A stretch of DNA of 64,000 nucleotides from Clostridiales bacterium (lineage in GTDB: Bacteria > Bacillota > Clostridia > Christensenellales > Aristaeellaceae), in assembly GCA_024684375.1 (NCBI GenBank), contig JAIKWZ010000008.1, forward strand, positions 1 to 64,000, given 5' to 3'. Of this stretch, positions 54,837-63,533 are shown piece after piece (positions within the stretch are counted from its first letter, which is position 1; each line of letters starts with the position of its first letter). The notes beneath the pieces are model-generated. The model was given only the letters and a program-made list of their open reading frames with translations. It was not told the DNA's origin and did not search any database. Both the position numbers and the translations under genes were made by a program.

Positions 54837-54865
54837 TTGACTTTAGCAAAGCAAAGTGCTAAAAT
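54837..54865 (+). promoter_or_regulatory. Promoter of the T-box operon
   Basis: TTGACT (54837-54842), 17 bases, TAAAAT (54860-54865). The start site would fall near 54,872, directly before T-box stem I. Confidence 0.78.
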
Positions 54866-54871
54866 CCTTTT

Positions 54872-55111
54872 AAACGCGCTGAGGGGAAACAAGTAGCTTC
54901 CGTCAGGTACATTCAGAGAGGGGCCGTCCGGTGCAAGGCCCTTGACCTGCGGAAAGCGAATACATTCCTTTAGCGGCAGGCTGAAAGCGCAAGGCGAGTA
55001 GGCTTCACCGGGTCGGCCCGTTACAGCCTTTGAGGCTCCCTTTCAGGGAGCGAACTGAGGTGGTACAGCGCTTATTCGCCCTCTCGCACAAGCGAGGGGC
55101 TTTTGATTTTT
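54872..55111 (+). promoter_or_regulatory. T-box riboswitch, tyrosine (UAC) specifier
   Basis: A full T-box leader, which senses uncharged tRNA. Stem I base: 54877-54888 with 54965-54975. Upper stem: 54896-54908 with 54945-54957. Terminal stem: 54919-54925 with 54937-54943, with the AGAGAG and GGTGCAAGG motifs. The specifier loop reads GCGAA-UAC-AUUCC, aligning with the GGC specifier of the Bacillus glyQS T-box, so the codon is UAC (54961-54963), tyrosine. The T-box bulge GAGGTGGTACAGCG (55057-55070) offers UGGU for ACCA, matching the A discriminator of bacterial tRNA-Tyr. The terminator is 55078-55111, with stem pairs GCCC/GGGC and CTCGC/GCGAG and a T-run. The genes should be switched on when tyrosine is short. 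Confidence 0.93.
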
Positions 55112-55137
55112 CAGCACAACACGAAAGGAACACCACA

Positions 55138-56772
55138 ATGCCCATTACCGATTTACTCAGACGAAACGCTTCCCTCTATCCCAATGACACCGCGCTGGTC
55201 GAGCTCAATCCGGAGGTCACGGAGCTGCACCGCACTACCTGGAAAGAGTACGAGCTTATCGAGCGCCCCCTGGGCCGTGCCTTCAGAAGAGAGATAACCT
55301 GGAGCGTGTTCAACGAAAAAGCAAACCGCTGCGCGAATCTGCTTATTTCCAGAGGCATAGGCAAGGGTGACAAGGTCGCTATACTCATGATGAACGGCAT
55401 CGAGTGGCTGCCCATATACTTCGGTGTGCTTAAGACCGGCGCGCTGGCGGTGCCGCTCAACTTCCGCTACACCGCCGAGGAGATCCGCTACTGCCTGGAA
55501 CTGAGCGACGCGGACGCGCTGTTTTTCGGCTATGAGTTCATCGGGCGCATAGAGGAGATCGCCGACCGTATCCCCCGTGTCAAGCTGCTGTTCTACGTGG
55601 GCGACGGCTGTCCGGTGTTCGCCGAAAGTTACAGCAACCTGGTTTCCAACGAGTCCAGCCTGGATCCCATCGTTCCCATTACAGATGACGATTACGCGGC
55701 CATCTACTTTTCCAGCGGCACCACCGGCTTCCCCAAGGCGATACTTCATAAACATCAAAGCCTTTCCCACTCCGCTAAGGTAGAGCAGGCGCATCACGGT
55801 CAGACCAAGGACGACGTGTTTTTGTGCATCCCGCCCCTGTACCATACAGGCGCGAAAATGCACTGGTTCGGCTCGCTTATCTCCGGCGGCAAGGCAGTGC
55901 TGCTTACCGGCGCCAAACCCAAAAACATCCTTTCGGCAGCCTCCAGCGAGAAGTGTTCAATAGTGTGGCTGCTCGTTCCCTGGGCGCAGGACATACTTGA
56001 CGCCATAGAAAGCGGCAAAGTTGACCTTAAGGATTATGACTTAAGCCACTGGCGGCTCATGCACATCGGCGCGCAGCCTGTGCCGCCTTCTCTTATCAAA
56101 CGCTGGAAGAGTGTGTTCCCGAACCACGAGTACGACACCAACTACGGCCTGAGCGAGAGCATCGGTCCCGGCTGCGTGCATCTGGGCGTGGAAAATATCC
56201 GCAAGGTTGGCGCCATAGGCGTGGCAGGCTACGGCTGGGAAGTCAAGATCGTGGACGAAGACCGCAACGAAGTCGCGCAGGGCGAAGTCGGCGAACTGGC
56301 CGTCAAGGGCCCCGGCGTCATGACATGCTACTATCATGACGAGGCCGCTACCAACGAAGTGCTCAAAGACGGCTGGCTGTTCACGGGCGACATGGCCATG
56401 CAGGACGAGGAAGGCTTCTACTACCTGGTGGACAGGAAGAAGGACGTCATCATCACGGGCGGCGAGAACCTGTACCCCGTGCAGATCGAGGACTTCCTGC
56501 GCGCGCATCCCGCCATCAAGGACGTGGCGGTGATAGGGCTGCCTGACTCCCGCCTGGGCGAGATCGCCGCCGCCATAATCGAGGTCAAGGAGGGCGACAC
56601 GCTTACCGAGGAAGAAGTCAACGCCTTCTGTATGGAAATGCCCCGGTACAAGCGCCCCCGCAAGATCATTTTCGCGCCGGTACCCAGAAACGCCACAGGC
56701 AAGATCGAAAAACCCAAGCTCAGGCAGATCTACTGCGGAGAAAGCCTGGTCAAGACCCAGATAACCCATTAA
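55138..56772 (+). CDS. AMP-forming acyl-CoA ligase, probably arylacetate-CoA ligase
   Basis: A 544-residue ANL-superfamily enzyme that activates a carboxylic acid with ATP and joins it to CoA. The P-loop is YFSSGTTGFPKAI (190-202); later come YGLSESIG, TGDMAMQDEEGF, DRKKDVIITGGENLYP and the C-terminal catalytic lysine K522 (NATGKIEK). The substrate is not coded in an obvious motif, but a tyrosine-specific T-box and iorAB in the same operon suggest 4-hydroxyphenylacetate or another arylacetate. Start: the ATG at 55138 after AAAGGAACACCACA; the longer frame from 55030 runs through the T-box terminator and is not coding. iorA begins 73 bases later. Confidence 0.88.
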   Translation: MPITDLLRRNASLYPNDTALVELNPEVTELHRTTWKEYELIERPLGRAFRREITWSVFNEKANRCANLLISRGIGKGDKVAILMMNGIEWLPIYFGVLKTGALAVPLNFRYTAEEIRYCLELSDADALFFGYEFIGRIEEIADRIPRVKLLFYVGDGCPVFAESYSNLVSNESSLDPIVPITDDDYAAIYFSSGTTGFPKAILHKHQSLSHSAKVEQAHHGQTKDDVFLCIPPLYHTGAKMHWFGSLISGGKAVLLTGAKPKNILSAASSEKCSIVWLLVPWAQDILDAIESGKVDLKDYDLSHWRLMHIGAQPVPPSLIKRWKSVFPNHEYDTNYGLSESIGPGCVHLGVENIRKVGAIGVAGYGWEVKIVDEDRNEVAQGEVGELAVKGPGVMTCYYHDEAATNEVLKDGWLFTGDMAMQDEEGFYYLVDRKKDVIITGGENLYPVQIEDFLRAHPAIKDVAVIGLPDSRLGEIAAAIIEVKEGDTLTEEEVNAFCMEMPRYKRPRKIIFAPVPRNATGKIEKPKLRQIYCGESLVKTQITH

Positions 56773-56845
56773 GCAGCCCGGATCCTCGCCCCCATGACCT
56801 CGCACGGGCGCGGATGTTTCCATATTCCTTCAATACGAGGTACTT

Positions 56846-58582
56846 ATGAAGCAACTGTTACTTGGCAACAAGGCCATTGCCCGGGGCCTTTGGGAGGCCG
56901 GCGTAAAGTACGTCTCCTCCTATCCGGGCACTCCCTCCACGGAGATAACCGAGGAGGTAGCGGAATTCAGCGAAGTTTACGCCGAGTGGGCGCCCAATGA
57001 AAAGGTCGCCCTTGAAAGCGCCATGGGCGCGTCCCTGGCGGGCGCGCGGGCTTTCACCGCCATGAAGCACGTAGGCCTGAACGTGGCTGCTGACCCCCTG
57101 TTCACTTCCGCCTACACGGGCGTTAACGGCGGGCTGGTCATCTGCGTGGCGGACGATCCCGCCATGCATTCCAGCCAGAACGAGCAGGACAGCCGCCACT
57201 ACGCCCGGGCCGCCAAGCTGCCCATGCTTGAGCCCTCCGACTCTGAAGAGTGCCGTGACTTCACCTGCCTAGCCTACGAGCTCAGCGAAGCGTTCGACAC
57301 CCCCGTGCTGCTGAGGACCTGCACCCGCGTGGCCCACTCCCAGAGCCTTGTTGAGCTCCACGAGCGCGCTGACCTCCCGCTTAAGGAATACAAGAAGGAT
57401 CCTTCCAAGTACGTGATGAATCCGGGTTTCGGCTACAAGCGCCACTTTGTGGTGGAGGACAGGCTCAAAAAGCTCAAGGAATACTCAGAGAACAGCCCTC
57501 TGAACTTTGAGGAGATAAATGACACGAGCGTGGGTTATGTGTGCTCAGGTACCTGCTATGAGTACATAAAGGAAGCCATCCCCGGCGCCAGCGTGTTCAA
57601 GGTCGGCATGAGTTTCCCCATGCCGCTGGAAAAGATACGCGCCTTCGCCGCCAAGGTGGATAAACTGATAGTGGTTGAAGAGCTGGACGGCGTGTTCGAG
57701 GCCGAGATCCGTGCCGCGGGCATCCGCGTGGACGGCGGAAAAGACATATTCGGTTGCATAGGCGAGCTCTCCCAAAGCAAGATCCGCGCCGCGCTGGGGC
57801 TTTCTCTGCCCGAAAGCGCGGAGTTCGACCAGCCTCTGCCCGCCCGTCCCCCGGTCATGTGCGCCGGCTGTCCCCACAGGGGCGTCTTTTACGTGCTAAG
57901 CAAGCTTAAGCTCACCGTGACGGGCGACATCGGCTGCTATACGCTGGGCGCGGCCGCGCCGCTCAGCGCTGTTGACAGCGTGCTGTGCATGGGCGCCAGC
58001 ATAGGCATGCTCCACGGCTTCAACACCGTGCGCCCTGAGGCCTCAGGCAAGACCGTGGCCGTGATAGGCGACTCCACCTTCCTGCATTCCGGCATCACCG
58101 GCCTGACCGACATAGCCTACAACCGGAGCATATCGACGGTGCTGATACTCGACAACTCCATAACCGGCATGACCGGACACCAGCAGAACCCCGCCACCGG
58201 CCTGACCCTCAAGCTCAAAGAGGTGCCGCCGGTCAGTCTTGAAAAAGTCTGCGAAGCGGTGGGCATTAAGCGTGTCAGGAGCGTGGACGCGGGCAACCTT
58301 AAGGAGATCGAGACCGCACTAAGGGAAGAGCTGGCTGCCGAAGAGCCTTCCGTCATCATCTGCCGCAAGCCCTGCCAGCTGCTCAAATACGTAAAGCCCA
58401 AGCCCGCTTTAAGCGTGGACGCCGACAAATGCCGCGGCTGCAAGTCCTGCATGCGTATAGGCTGCCCGGCTGTCAAGTTCGCTTCAGGCAAGGCGGAGAT
58501 AGACTCTGCCCAGTGCGTGGGCTGCGGCCTGTGCAGCCAAATGTGCGCCTTCGGAGCAATCGGGGAGGGTAAACATGAGTAA
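56846..58582 (+). CDS. iorA: Indolepyruvate (arylpyruvate) ferredoxin oxidoreductase, alpha subunit
   Basis: A 578-residue subunit of the thiamine-diphosphate enzyme that interconverts arylpyruvates and arylacetyl-CoA with ferredoxin. The N-terminal pyrimidine-binding domain has YPGTPSTEITEE (30-41); the pyrophosphate domain has MCAGCPHRGVFY, GDIGCYTLG, GDSTFLHSGITGL and NSITGMTGHQQNP. The C-terminus carries two 4Fe-4S cluster motifs: C529, C532, C535, C540 and C557, C560, C563, C567. The architecture is standard for IorA. The second gene of the T-box operon, it overlaps iorB by eight bases. The reaction can run towards amino-acid breakdown or, with strong reductant, towards synthesis. Confidence 0.95.
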   Translation: MKQLLLGNKAIARGLWEAGVKYVSSYPGTPSTEITEEVAEFSEVYAEWAPNEKVALESAMGASLAGARAFTAMKHVGLNVAADPLFTSAYTGVNGGLVICVADDPAMHSSQNEQDSRHYARAAKLPMLEPSDSEECRDFTCLAYELSEAFDTPVLLRTCTRVAHSQSLVELHERADLPLKEYKKDPSKYVMNPGFGYKRHFVVEDRLKKLKEYSENSPLNFEEINDTSVGYVCSGTCYEYIKEAIPGASVFKVGMSFPMPLEKIRAFAAKVDKLIVVEELDGVFEAEIRAAGIRVDGGKDIFGCIGELSQSKIRAALGLSLPESAEFDQPLPARPPVMCAGCPHRGVFYVLSKLKLTVTGDIGCYTLGAAAPLSAVDSVLCMGASIGMLHGFNTVRPEASGKTVAVIGDSTFLHSGITGLTDIAYNRSISTVLILDNSITGMTGHQQNPATGLTLKLKEVPPVSLEKVCEAVGIKRVRSVDAGNLKEIETALREELAAEEPSVIICRKPCQLLKYVKPKPALSVDADKCRGCKSCMRIGCPAVKFASGKAEIDSAQCVGCGLCSQMCAFGAIGEGKHE

Positions 58583-59144
58583 TTCGATAATGATAGTCGG
58601 CGTGGGCGGCCAGGGCACGCTTCTGGCCAGCCGCCTGATCGGGCACGTGCTGATCGAAAAAGGCTTTGACGTTAAGCTCAGCGAGGTCCACGGCATGTCC
58701 CAGCGCGGCGGCAGCGTGGTCACCTATGTGAAATACGGCGACAAGGTGTTCTCCCCCATCGTGGGCGAAGGCGAGGCGGACTTCATCCTCTCCTTCGAGG
58801 CCATAGAGGGCGCGAGATACCTGAAGATGCTCAAAAAGGACGGCCTGCTCATCACCAATACCGCCCAGATCTACCCCATCACCGTGATAACCGGCCAGCA
58901 GGAATATCCCACTGAACCCATCGACGCACTGAAAGATAAGTGCCGTGTAGCTGACGTGGACGCGCTCAAGCTCGCCCGCGCCTGCGGCAGCGACAAGGCA
59001 CAGAACACTGTGCTGCTGGGCGTGTTAAGCCGCTACATGCCCGAGATCGCGCTGGAAAGCTGGCTTTCCGCCATCGAACAGTTGGTCAAGCCCAAGTTCG
59101 TGGAGCTCAACAAGAAAGCCTTCCTTGAAGGCCGTAACGCGTAG
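58575..59144 (+). CDS. iorB: Indolepyruvate (arylpyruvate) ferredoxin oxidoreductase, beta subunit
   Basis: A 189-residue gamma-type 2-oxoacid oxidoreductase subunit. It opens SIMIVGVGGQGTLLASRLIG, the usual nucleotide or CoA-binding turn, and SEVHGMSQRGGSVVTYVKYG is the family signature. It pairs with IorA in the heterotetramer. The ATG overlaps iorA (58575-58582), which fits stoichiometric translation. It is the last gene of the unit; a symmetrical terminator follows. Confidence 0.94.
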   Translation: MSNSIMIVGVGGQGTLLASRLIGHVLIEKGFDVKLSEVHGMSQRGGSVVTYVKYGDKVFSPIVGEGEADFILSFEAIEGARYLKMLKKDGLLITNTAQIYPITVITGQQEYPTEPIDALKDKCRVADVDALKLARACGSDKAQNTVLLGVLSRYMPEIALESWLSAIEQLVKPKFVELNKKAFLEGRNA

Positions 59145-59151
59145 TCAAAAC

Positions 59152-59187
59152 AAAAGCAGCGCCCCTCAGACGAGGAGCGCTGCTTTT
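59152..59187. terminator. Bidirectional terminator for iorB and tRNA-Arg
   Basis: AAAAGCAGCGC (59152-59162) pairs with GCGCTGCTTTT (59177-59187), with inner CTC/GAG pairing. T-runs are present on both strands. Confidence 0.93.
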
Positions 59188-59190
59188 CTA

Positions 59191-59264
59191 CGTACCCGAC
59201 TGGATTCGAACCAGCGGCCTTTGGAGTCGGAGTCCAACGCTCTATCCAACTGAGCTACGGGTAC
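59191..59264 (-). tRNA. tRNA-Arg (anticodon CCG)
   Basis: A 74-base cloverleaf on the minus strand. Acceptor stem GTACCCG with CGGGTAC; D-arm AGCTCAGTTGGATAGAGC; anticodon stem TTGGA/TCCAA with loop CTCCGAC, giving CCG; T-arm loop GGTTCGAATCC. The discriminator base is G. The 3' CCA is not encoded. It reads CGG codons. Confidence 0.95.
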
Positions 59265-59275
59265 ACAGCTTTTGT

Positions 59276-59304
59276 ATTATACCCATAACCCCTTTTTTTG
59301 TCAA
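59276..59304 (-). promoter_or_regulatory. Perfect consensus promoter of tRNA-Arg
   Basis: Minus strand TTGACA (59304-59299), 17 bases, TATAAT (59281-59276); the tRNA begins 12 bases downstream. Confidence 0.95.
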
Positions 59305-59345
59305 GAGCGAAAACCTCGAATGCGACGGGTCACGGCTCTCTTCGC

Positions 59346-59873
59346 TTACTTGGTAACGAGCGTCTCATCCAGCGGGTTCCTTACCGGCGTGGCGGCGGGT
59401 TTCGCGCGCTTGCCAACGGCGATCACGCTCATTATCTGCTCGTTCTCAGGGATAGCGAATATCTCCCTTAACGCGTTTTCGTCGGAGAGGCCCATTATCA
59501 GGCTGTCGTAGCCCAGATCCTGCAAAGCGAGGATCAGATACGCGTCGTGCAGGCCCAGATCATAGGCGCCCCAGCAGTTCCCCGCGCTGCCCGTGGGGCG
59601 GCCGTCGTTATAAAAGCCCGCGACGCCCTTTACGAAGGTGGTCACGATGAGCGCCGCTTTGGCGGAACTGTTCTTGTTAAAGTCCGGCAGGGCATCAAAT
59701 ACCTGCTTTGTGGCCTCGGGCGTCACGGCAGCGTACACACGGGATTCCTGGGAGTTCTTCCAGGACGGAGCGTAGCGGGCGCGGCTTATCGCCTCTTTGA
59801 GCGTGGCTTCATCTATCGGGCTGTCGTAGCCCCTCGCGCTTCTGCGCAGCATGATCAGCTTTTCGAATTCCAT
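59346..59873 (-). CDS. Nitroreductase-family flavoprotein
   Basis: A 175-residue FMN-dependent nitroreductase-like protein. RRSARGYDS (10-18) binds the flavin phosphate, and PSWKNSQESRVYA, an AYDLGLHDAYLILALQDLGY helix region and VIAVGKRAKPA near the end are typical. Members reduce nitro compounds, quinones or related acceptors with NAD(P)H. The substrate is unknown. It lies 28 bases after tgt on the same strand and may be in its operon. Confidence 0.9.
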   Translation of the reverse strand: MEFEKLIMLRRSARGYDSPIDEATLKEAISRARYAPSWKNSQESRVYAAVTPEATKQVFDALPDFNKNSSAKAALIVTTFVKGVAGFYNDGRPTGSAGNCWGAYDLGLHDAYLILALQDLGYDSLIMGLSDENALREIFAIPENEQIMSVIAVGKRAKPAATPVRNPLDETLVTK

Positions 59874-59900
59874 AATGCCCTCCTTATTATCGCTTGACTT

Positions 59901-61034
<1,134 letters not shown>

Positions 61035-61874
61035 TTAAGCTTTTCTTCTGAATGAGGACACCGCCATGGAGATAAGCATCACCGCCAGGCTGCTTATCAC
61101 CACGCACGCGCCTACGGGCAGATGACGGGTGCCCAGCTCGCTTAGTGCGCTGATCCCCATGCCCAGCGTAAAGGACACTATGGCGCTCAGTGCCGAAAAC
61201 AGCATCATCCCCTTAAAAGAACGGGACAGCCTTCTGGCAGTCAACGCAGGAAAAATGATAAAGCTGGAGATCATCATGGCGCCCAGCACGCGCATGCCCA
61301 TCACAACCGCCACCGACGTCATAAGCGACAGCAAGAACTGATACCTGTCCGCTTTCACTCCGCAGGCGCGGCAGTAGGTCTCGTCAAATGTGACGGCGAA
61401 CAGACGTGTGTAAAGCAGCGCAAACACGCTTCCGAGTGCGACGCACAGGCCTATCACGGCCCACATGTAGCCACGGGTCACGCCCATAATGGAACCGAAC
61501 ATGCTGGTCTCCACGCTGTAACCATCGGTAAACCGACCCGCGATCACGCCTACCGCTAGCGCCACTGTGGAGAATATGCCTATGAACACGTCTCCGCCCA
61601 TTCCGCTTTTGCGGTCGAACAGCATTATAAGCAGGCTGGTAAGGCACACAAGCGGGATGGAGACGGCCAGAGAGTAGTTTCCAAGCCCGATCAGCGCGGC
61701 TACAGCGGTGGAGGCAAAACCTATCTCCCCCAGCCCGTGGCCTATCAGTGCGTAACGCTTCAACACCAGTATAACGCCCAGTACGCCCAGGCTAACGCTC
61801 ATCAGTCCGCCCACTACGAACGCGCGCAGCGTCAGAGGGCTGGAGAGTATGTCCCATAAACTCAATGATGGCAT
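61035..61874 (-). CDS. znuB: Zinc/manganese ABC transporter permease (ZnuB type)
   Basis: A 279-residue membrane protein with eight or so helices, typical of ABC-3 family metal permeases. LVLKRYALIGHGLGEIGFAST near 40 and GMRVLGAMMISSFIIFPA near 195 are characteristic. I take the ATG at 61874, which follows GGGAGGACGAGCATAC inside the end of znuC; the longer frame starts in znuC. tgt begins ten bases after the stop. Confidence 0.93.
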   Translation of the reverse strand: MPSLSLWDILSSPLTLRAFVVGGLMSVSLGVLGVILVLKRYALIGHGLGEIGFASTAVAALIGLGNYSLAVSIPLVCLTSLLIMLFDRKSGMGGDVFIGIFSTVALAVGVIAGRFTDGYSVETSMFGSIMGVTRGYMWAVIGLCVALGSVFALLYTRLFAVTFDETYCRACGVKADRYQFLLSLMTSVAVVMGMRVLGAMMISSFIIFPALTARRLSRSFKGMMLFSALSAIVSFTLGMGISALSELGTRHLPVGACVVISSLAVMLISMAVSSFRRKA

Positions 61875-62560
61875 GTATGCTCGTCCTCCCTGCCCTGCCA
61901 ATCGCTTATCTTTCCCAGGAATTCCACCGAATGATCCAGCACCAGCACCCGATCGGCGTGTTCTCGCACGAAGTGCCAGTCGTGGGTGGACACCACCACA
62001 GACACGCCCTTTTCGTCCCGAAGGCTCGTAAACACATGCTGAAGCTGATGAGTCATGCGCGGATCGAGGGCACTGGTGGGCTCGTCAAGCACCAGCAGCT
62101 CGGGCTTGCCCGCCACGCAGCGCGCCAGAAGCACCCTCTGCATCTGCCCGCCGCTGAGCGCGCCCAGGTAGACGGACGCAAGGTCCTTTACCTCGGTAAG
62201 CTCCATGGCCTCTTCAGCATCGCGCCGCTGCTGACGCGTATAGAAAGGTAAAAACCTGTCCTGCCGGGTGCCGCTGAGCACTACCTCCCTGACAGTGGCC
62301 GGAAAGTCCCTCACCTGTGTATGCAATTGGGCCATATAGCCGATTCTAAGCCCCTTCTTCTGCTCCATTTCGCCGCATGAAAAAGGCATGAGCCTGAGCA
62401 TTCCCTTCATAAGGGTAGTTTTGCCCGAACCGTTAGAGCCTACGAGCGCAAGTATCTCACCCTTTTTGATATCCACGGAAACGTGCTCGATGGCGTCCTG
62501 TCTGCCCGAGCCGTAGTTCATGGATACATCTTTAATGCTGACAAGTACGTTTTCTTCCAT
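61862..62560 (-). CDS. znuC: Zinc ABC transporter ATPase (ZnuC type)
   Basis: A 232-residue metal-transporter ATPase: Walker A GSNGSGKTT, Q-loop GYMAQLH, signature LSGGQMQRVLLARC, Walker B LLVLDEPTSALDP and switch histidine in STHDWHFV. The last residues, EDEHTCHH, are metal-binding in character, as in other zinc ATPases. It lies one base after znuA and overlaps znuB by 13 bases. Confidence 0.94.
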   Translation of the reverse strand: MEENVLVSIKDVSMNYGSGRQDAIEHVSVDIKKGEILALVGSNGSGKTTLMKGMLRLMPFSCGEMEQKKGLRIGYMAQLHTQVRDFPATVREVVLSGTRQDRFLPFYTRQQRRDAEEAMELTEVKDLASVYLGALSGGQMQRVLLARCVAGKPELLVLDEPTSALDPRMTHQLQHVFTSLRDEKGVSVVVSTHDWHFVREHADRVLVLDHSVEFLGKISDWQGREDEHTCHH

Positions 62561-62561
62561 C

Positions 62562-63533
62562 TCAGTTCCCGCCCAGCGCCTCCGCTACGGCATTGAAATT
62601 TTTGGTCATTATTGAAACGAAGCTTTCCTCCGCTTCCGCCTTGGAGATGTTCTCCAGCGTATGGAACACGCGTATCTTAGCCCCTGTCTCAGATGATATC
62701 TGCTTTGCTACGTCCCCGTTCGAGTGCTCGTCGGTGAACACGGTTTTTGCGCCGTTCTGTTTCATTCCGTCTATCACTCGTATCACCTGACCCAGAGACG
62801 GCTCGTCTTCCTCGGAGCAGCTGTCGTAAGCGCTCAAGTACTTCACTCCGTAATGCCTGATAAAGTGGCTGTAGGCGAATTGCCCACCGAAACACAGTAC
62901 CGCGTCCGGATGGGCGGCGAACAGCTCGGCAAAGCTCCCGTCCAGCTCATTTAACTGCTTGACCAACGCTTCGCAGTTCTCGGAATAGACTTTTTCACCG
63001 TCCCTGTCCAGCCTGAGGAGCTCTTCCCTGATATTTACGCACATCTGAGAGGCAAGGCTCAGATCGAGCCAAATGTGGGCGTCGTATTTGTGGCTATGCC
63101 CCTCTTCCTCAGAATGAGGGTTCTCCAAGCTTTTCCACTCCTGAGCCAGCGCATCAAGCTGTATGTTTTCGGCGCACCTGAGCGTTTTTACACCCTCCAG
63201 GCTGCCCGAGATCCCCTTTACCCAGGTCTCCAACTCGTCGTCAGTATATATGAACAGGTCAGCCCTGCTTATGGCAAAGGCGTCGCCTACGGAAGGCTCG
63301 TAGTCGTGGCTGTCCACGCCGTAGGGCAGGATCAGCGTAACGTTCGCCCGCTCTCCCGCGATAGCCCGGGTAAAGTCATACAGCGGGAACAGTGAGCACA
63401 CGATATTGAGTCTGCCTTCAGTTTGAGTCTTTGCCGCCTGATCTTTCTCACCGCAGCCGCAAAGCACGGCAGCCAGTATAAGCGCCATAAGCACGCATAG
63501 CAGCCTTTTAGTCTTCATTGTCAATCTGAGCAT
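62562..63533 (-). CDS. znuA: Zinc-binding lipoprotein of the ABC transporter (ZnuA/AdcA type)
   Basis: A 323-residue cluster A-I binding protein. A signal peptide ends in LCGC, an acceptable lipobox, so it should be tethered to the membrane. Metal ligands include H76 (VDSHDYEPS), H153 (DAHIWLD) and D/E in the TDEHSNGDV segment. A His-rich, acidic loop (138-149, NPHSEEEGHSHK) is typical of zinc rather than manganese receptors. The start at 63533 has AAAGGAG four bases upstream; the later ATG at 63518 has no ribosome site at the right distance. It overlaps the RluA-family gene. Confidence 0.93.
   Translation of the reverse strand: MLRLTMKTKRLLCVLMALILAAVLCGCGEKDQAAKTQTEGRLNIVCSLFPLYDFTRAIAGERANVTLILPYGVDSHDYEPSVGDAFAISRADLFIYTDDELETWVKGISGSLEGVKTLRCAENIQLDALAQEWKSLENPHSEEEGHSHKYDAHIWLDLSLASQMCVNIREELLRLDRDGEKVYSENCEALVKQLNELDGSFAELFAAHPDAVLCFGGQFAYSHFIRHYGVKYLSAYDSCSEEDEPSLGQVIRVIDGMKQNGAKTVFTDEHSNGDVAKQISSETGAKIRVFHTLENISKAEAEESFVSIMTKNFNAVAEALGGN

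Noticed and set aside
55030-55137. 36-codon N-terminal extension of the acyl-CoA ligase
   Set aside because: It would run through the antiterminator and terminator of the T-box; the ATG at 55138 has a ribosome site and starts at the family's N-terminus.
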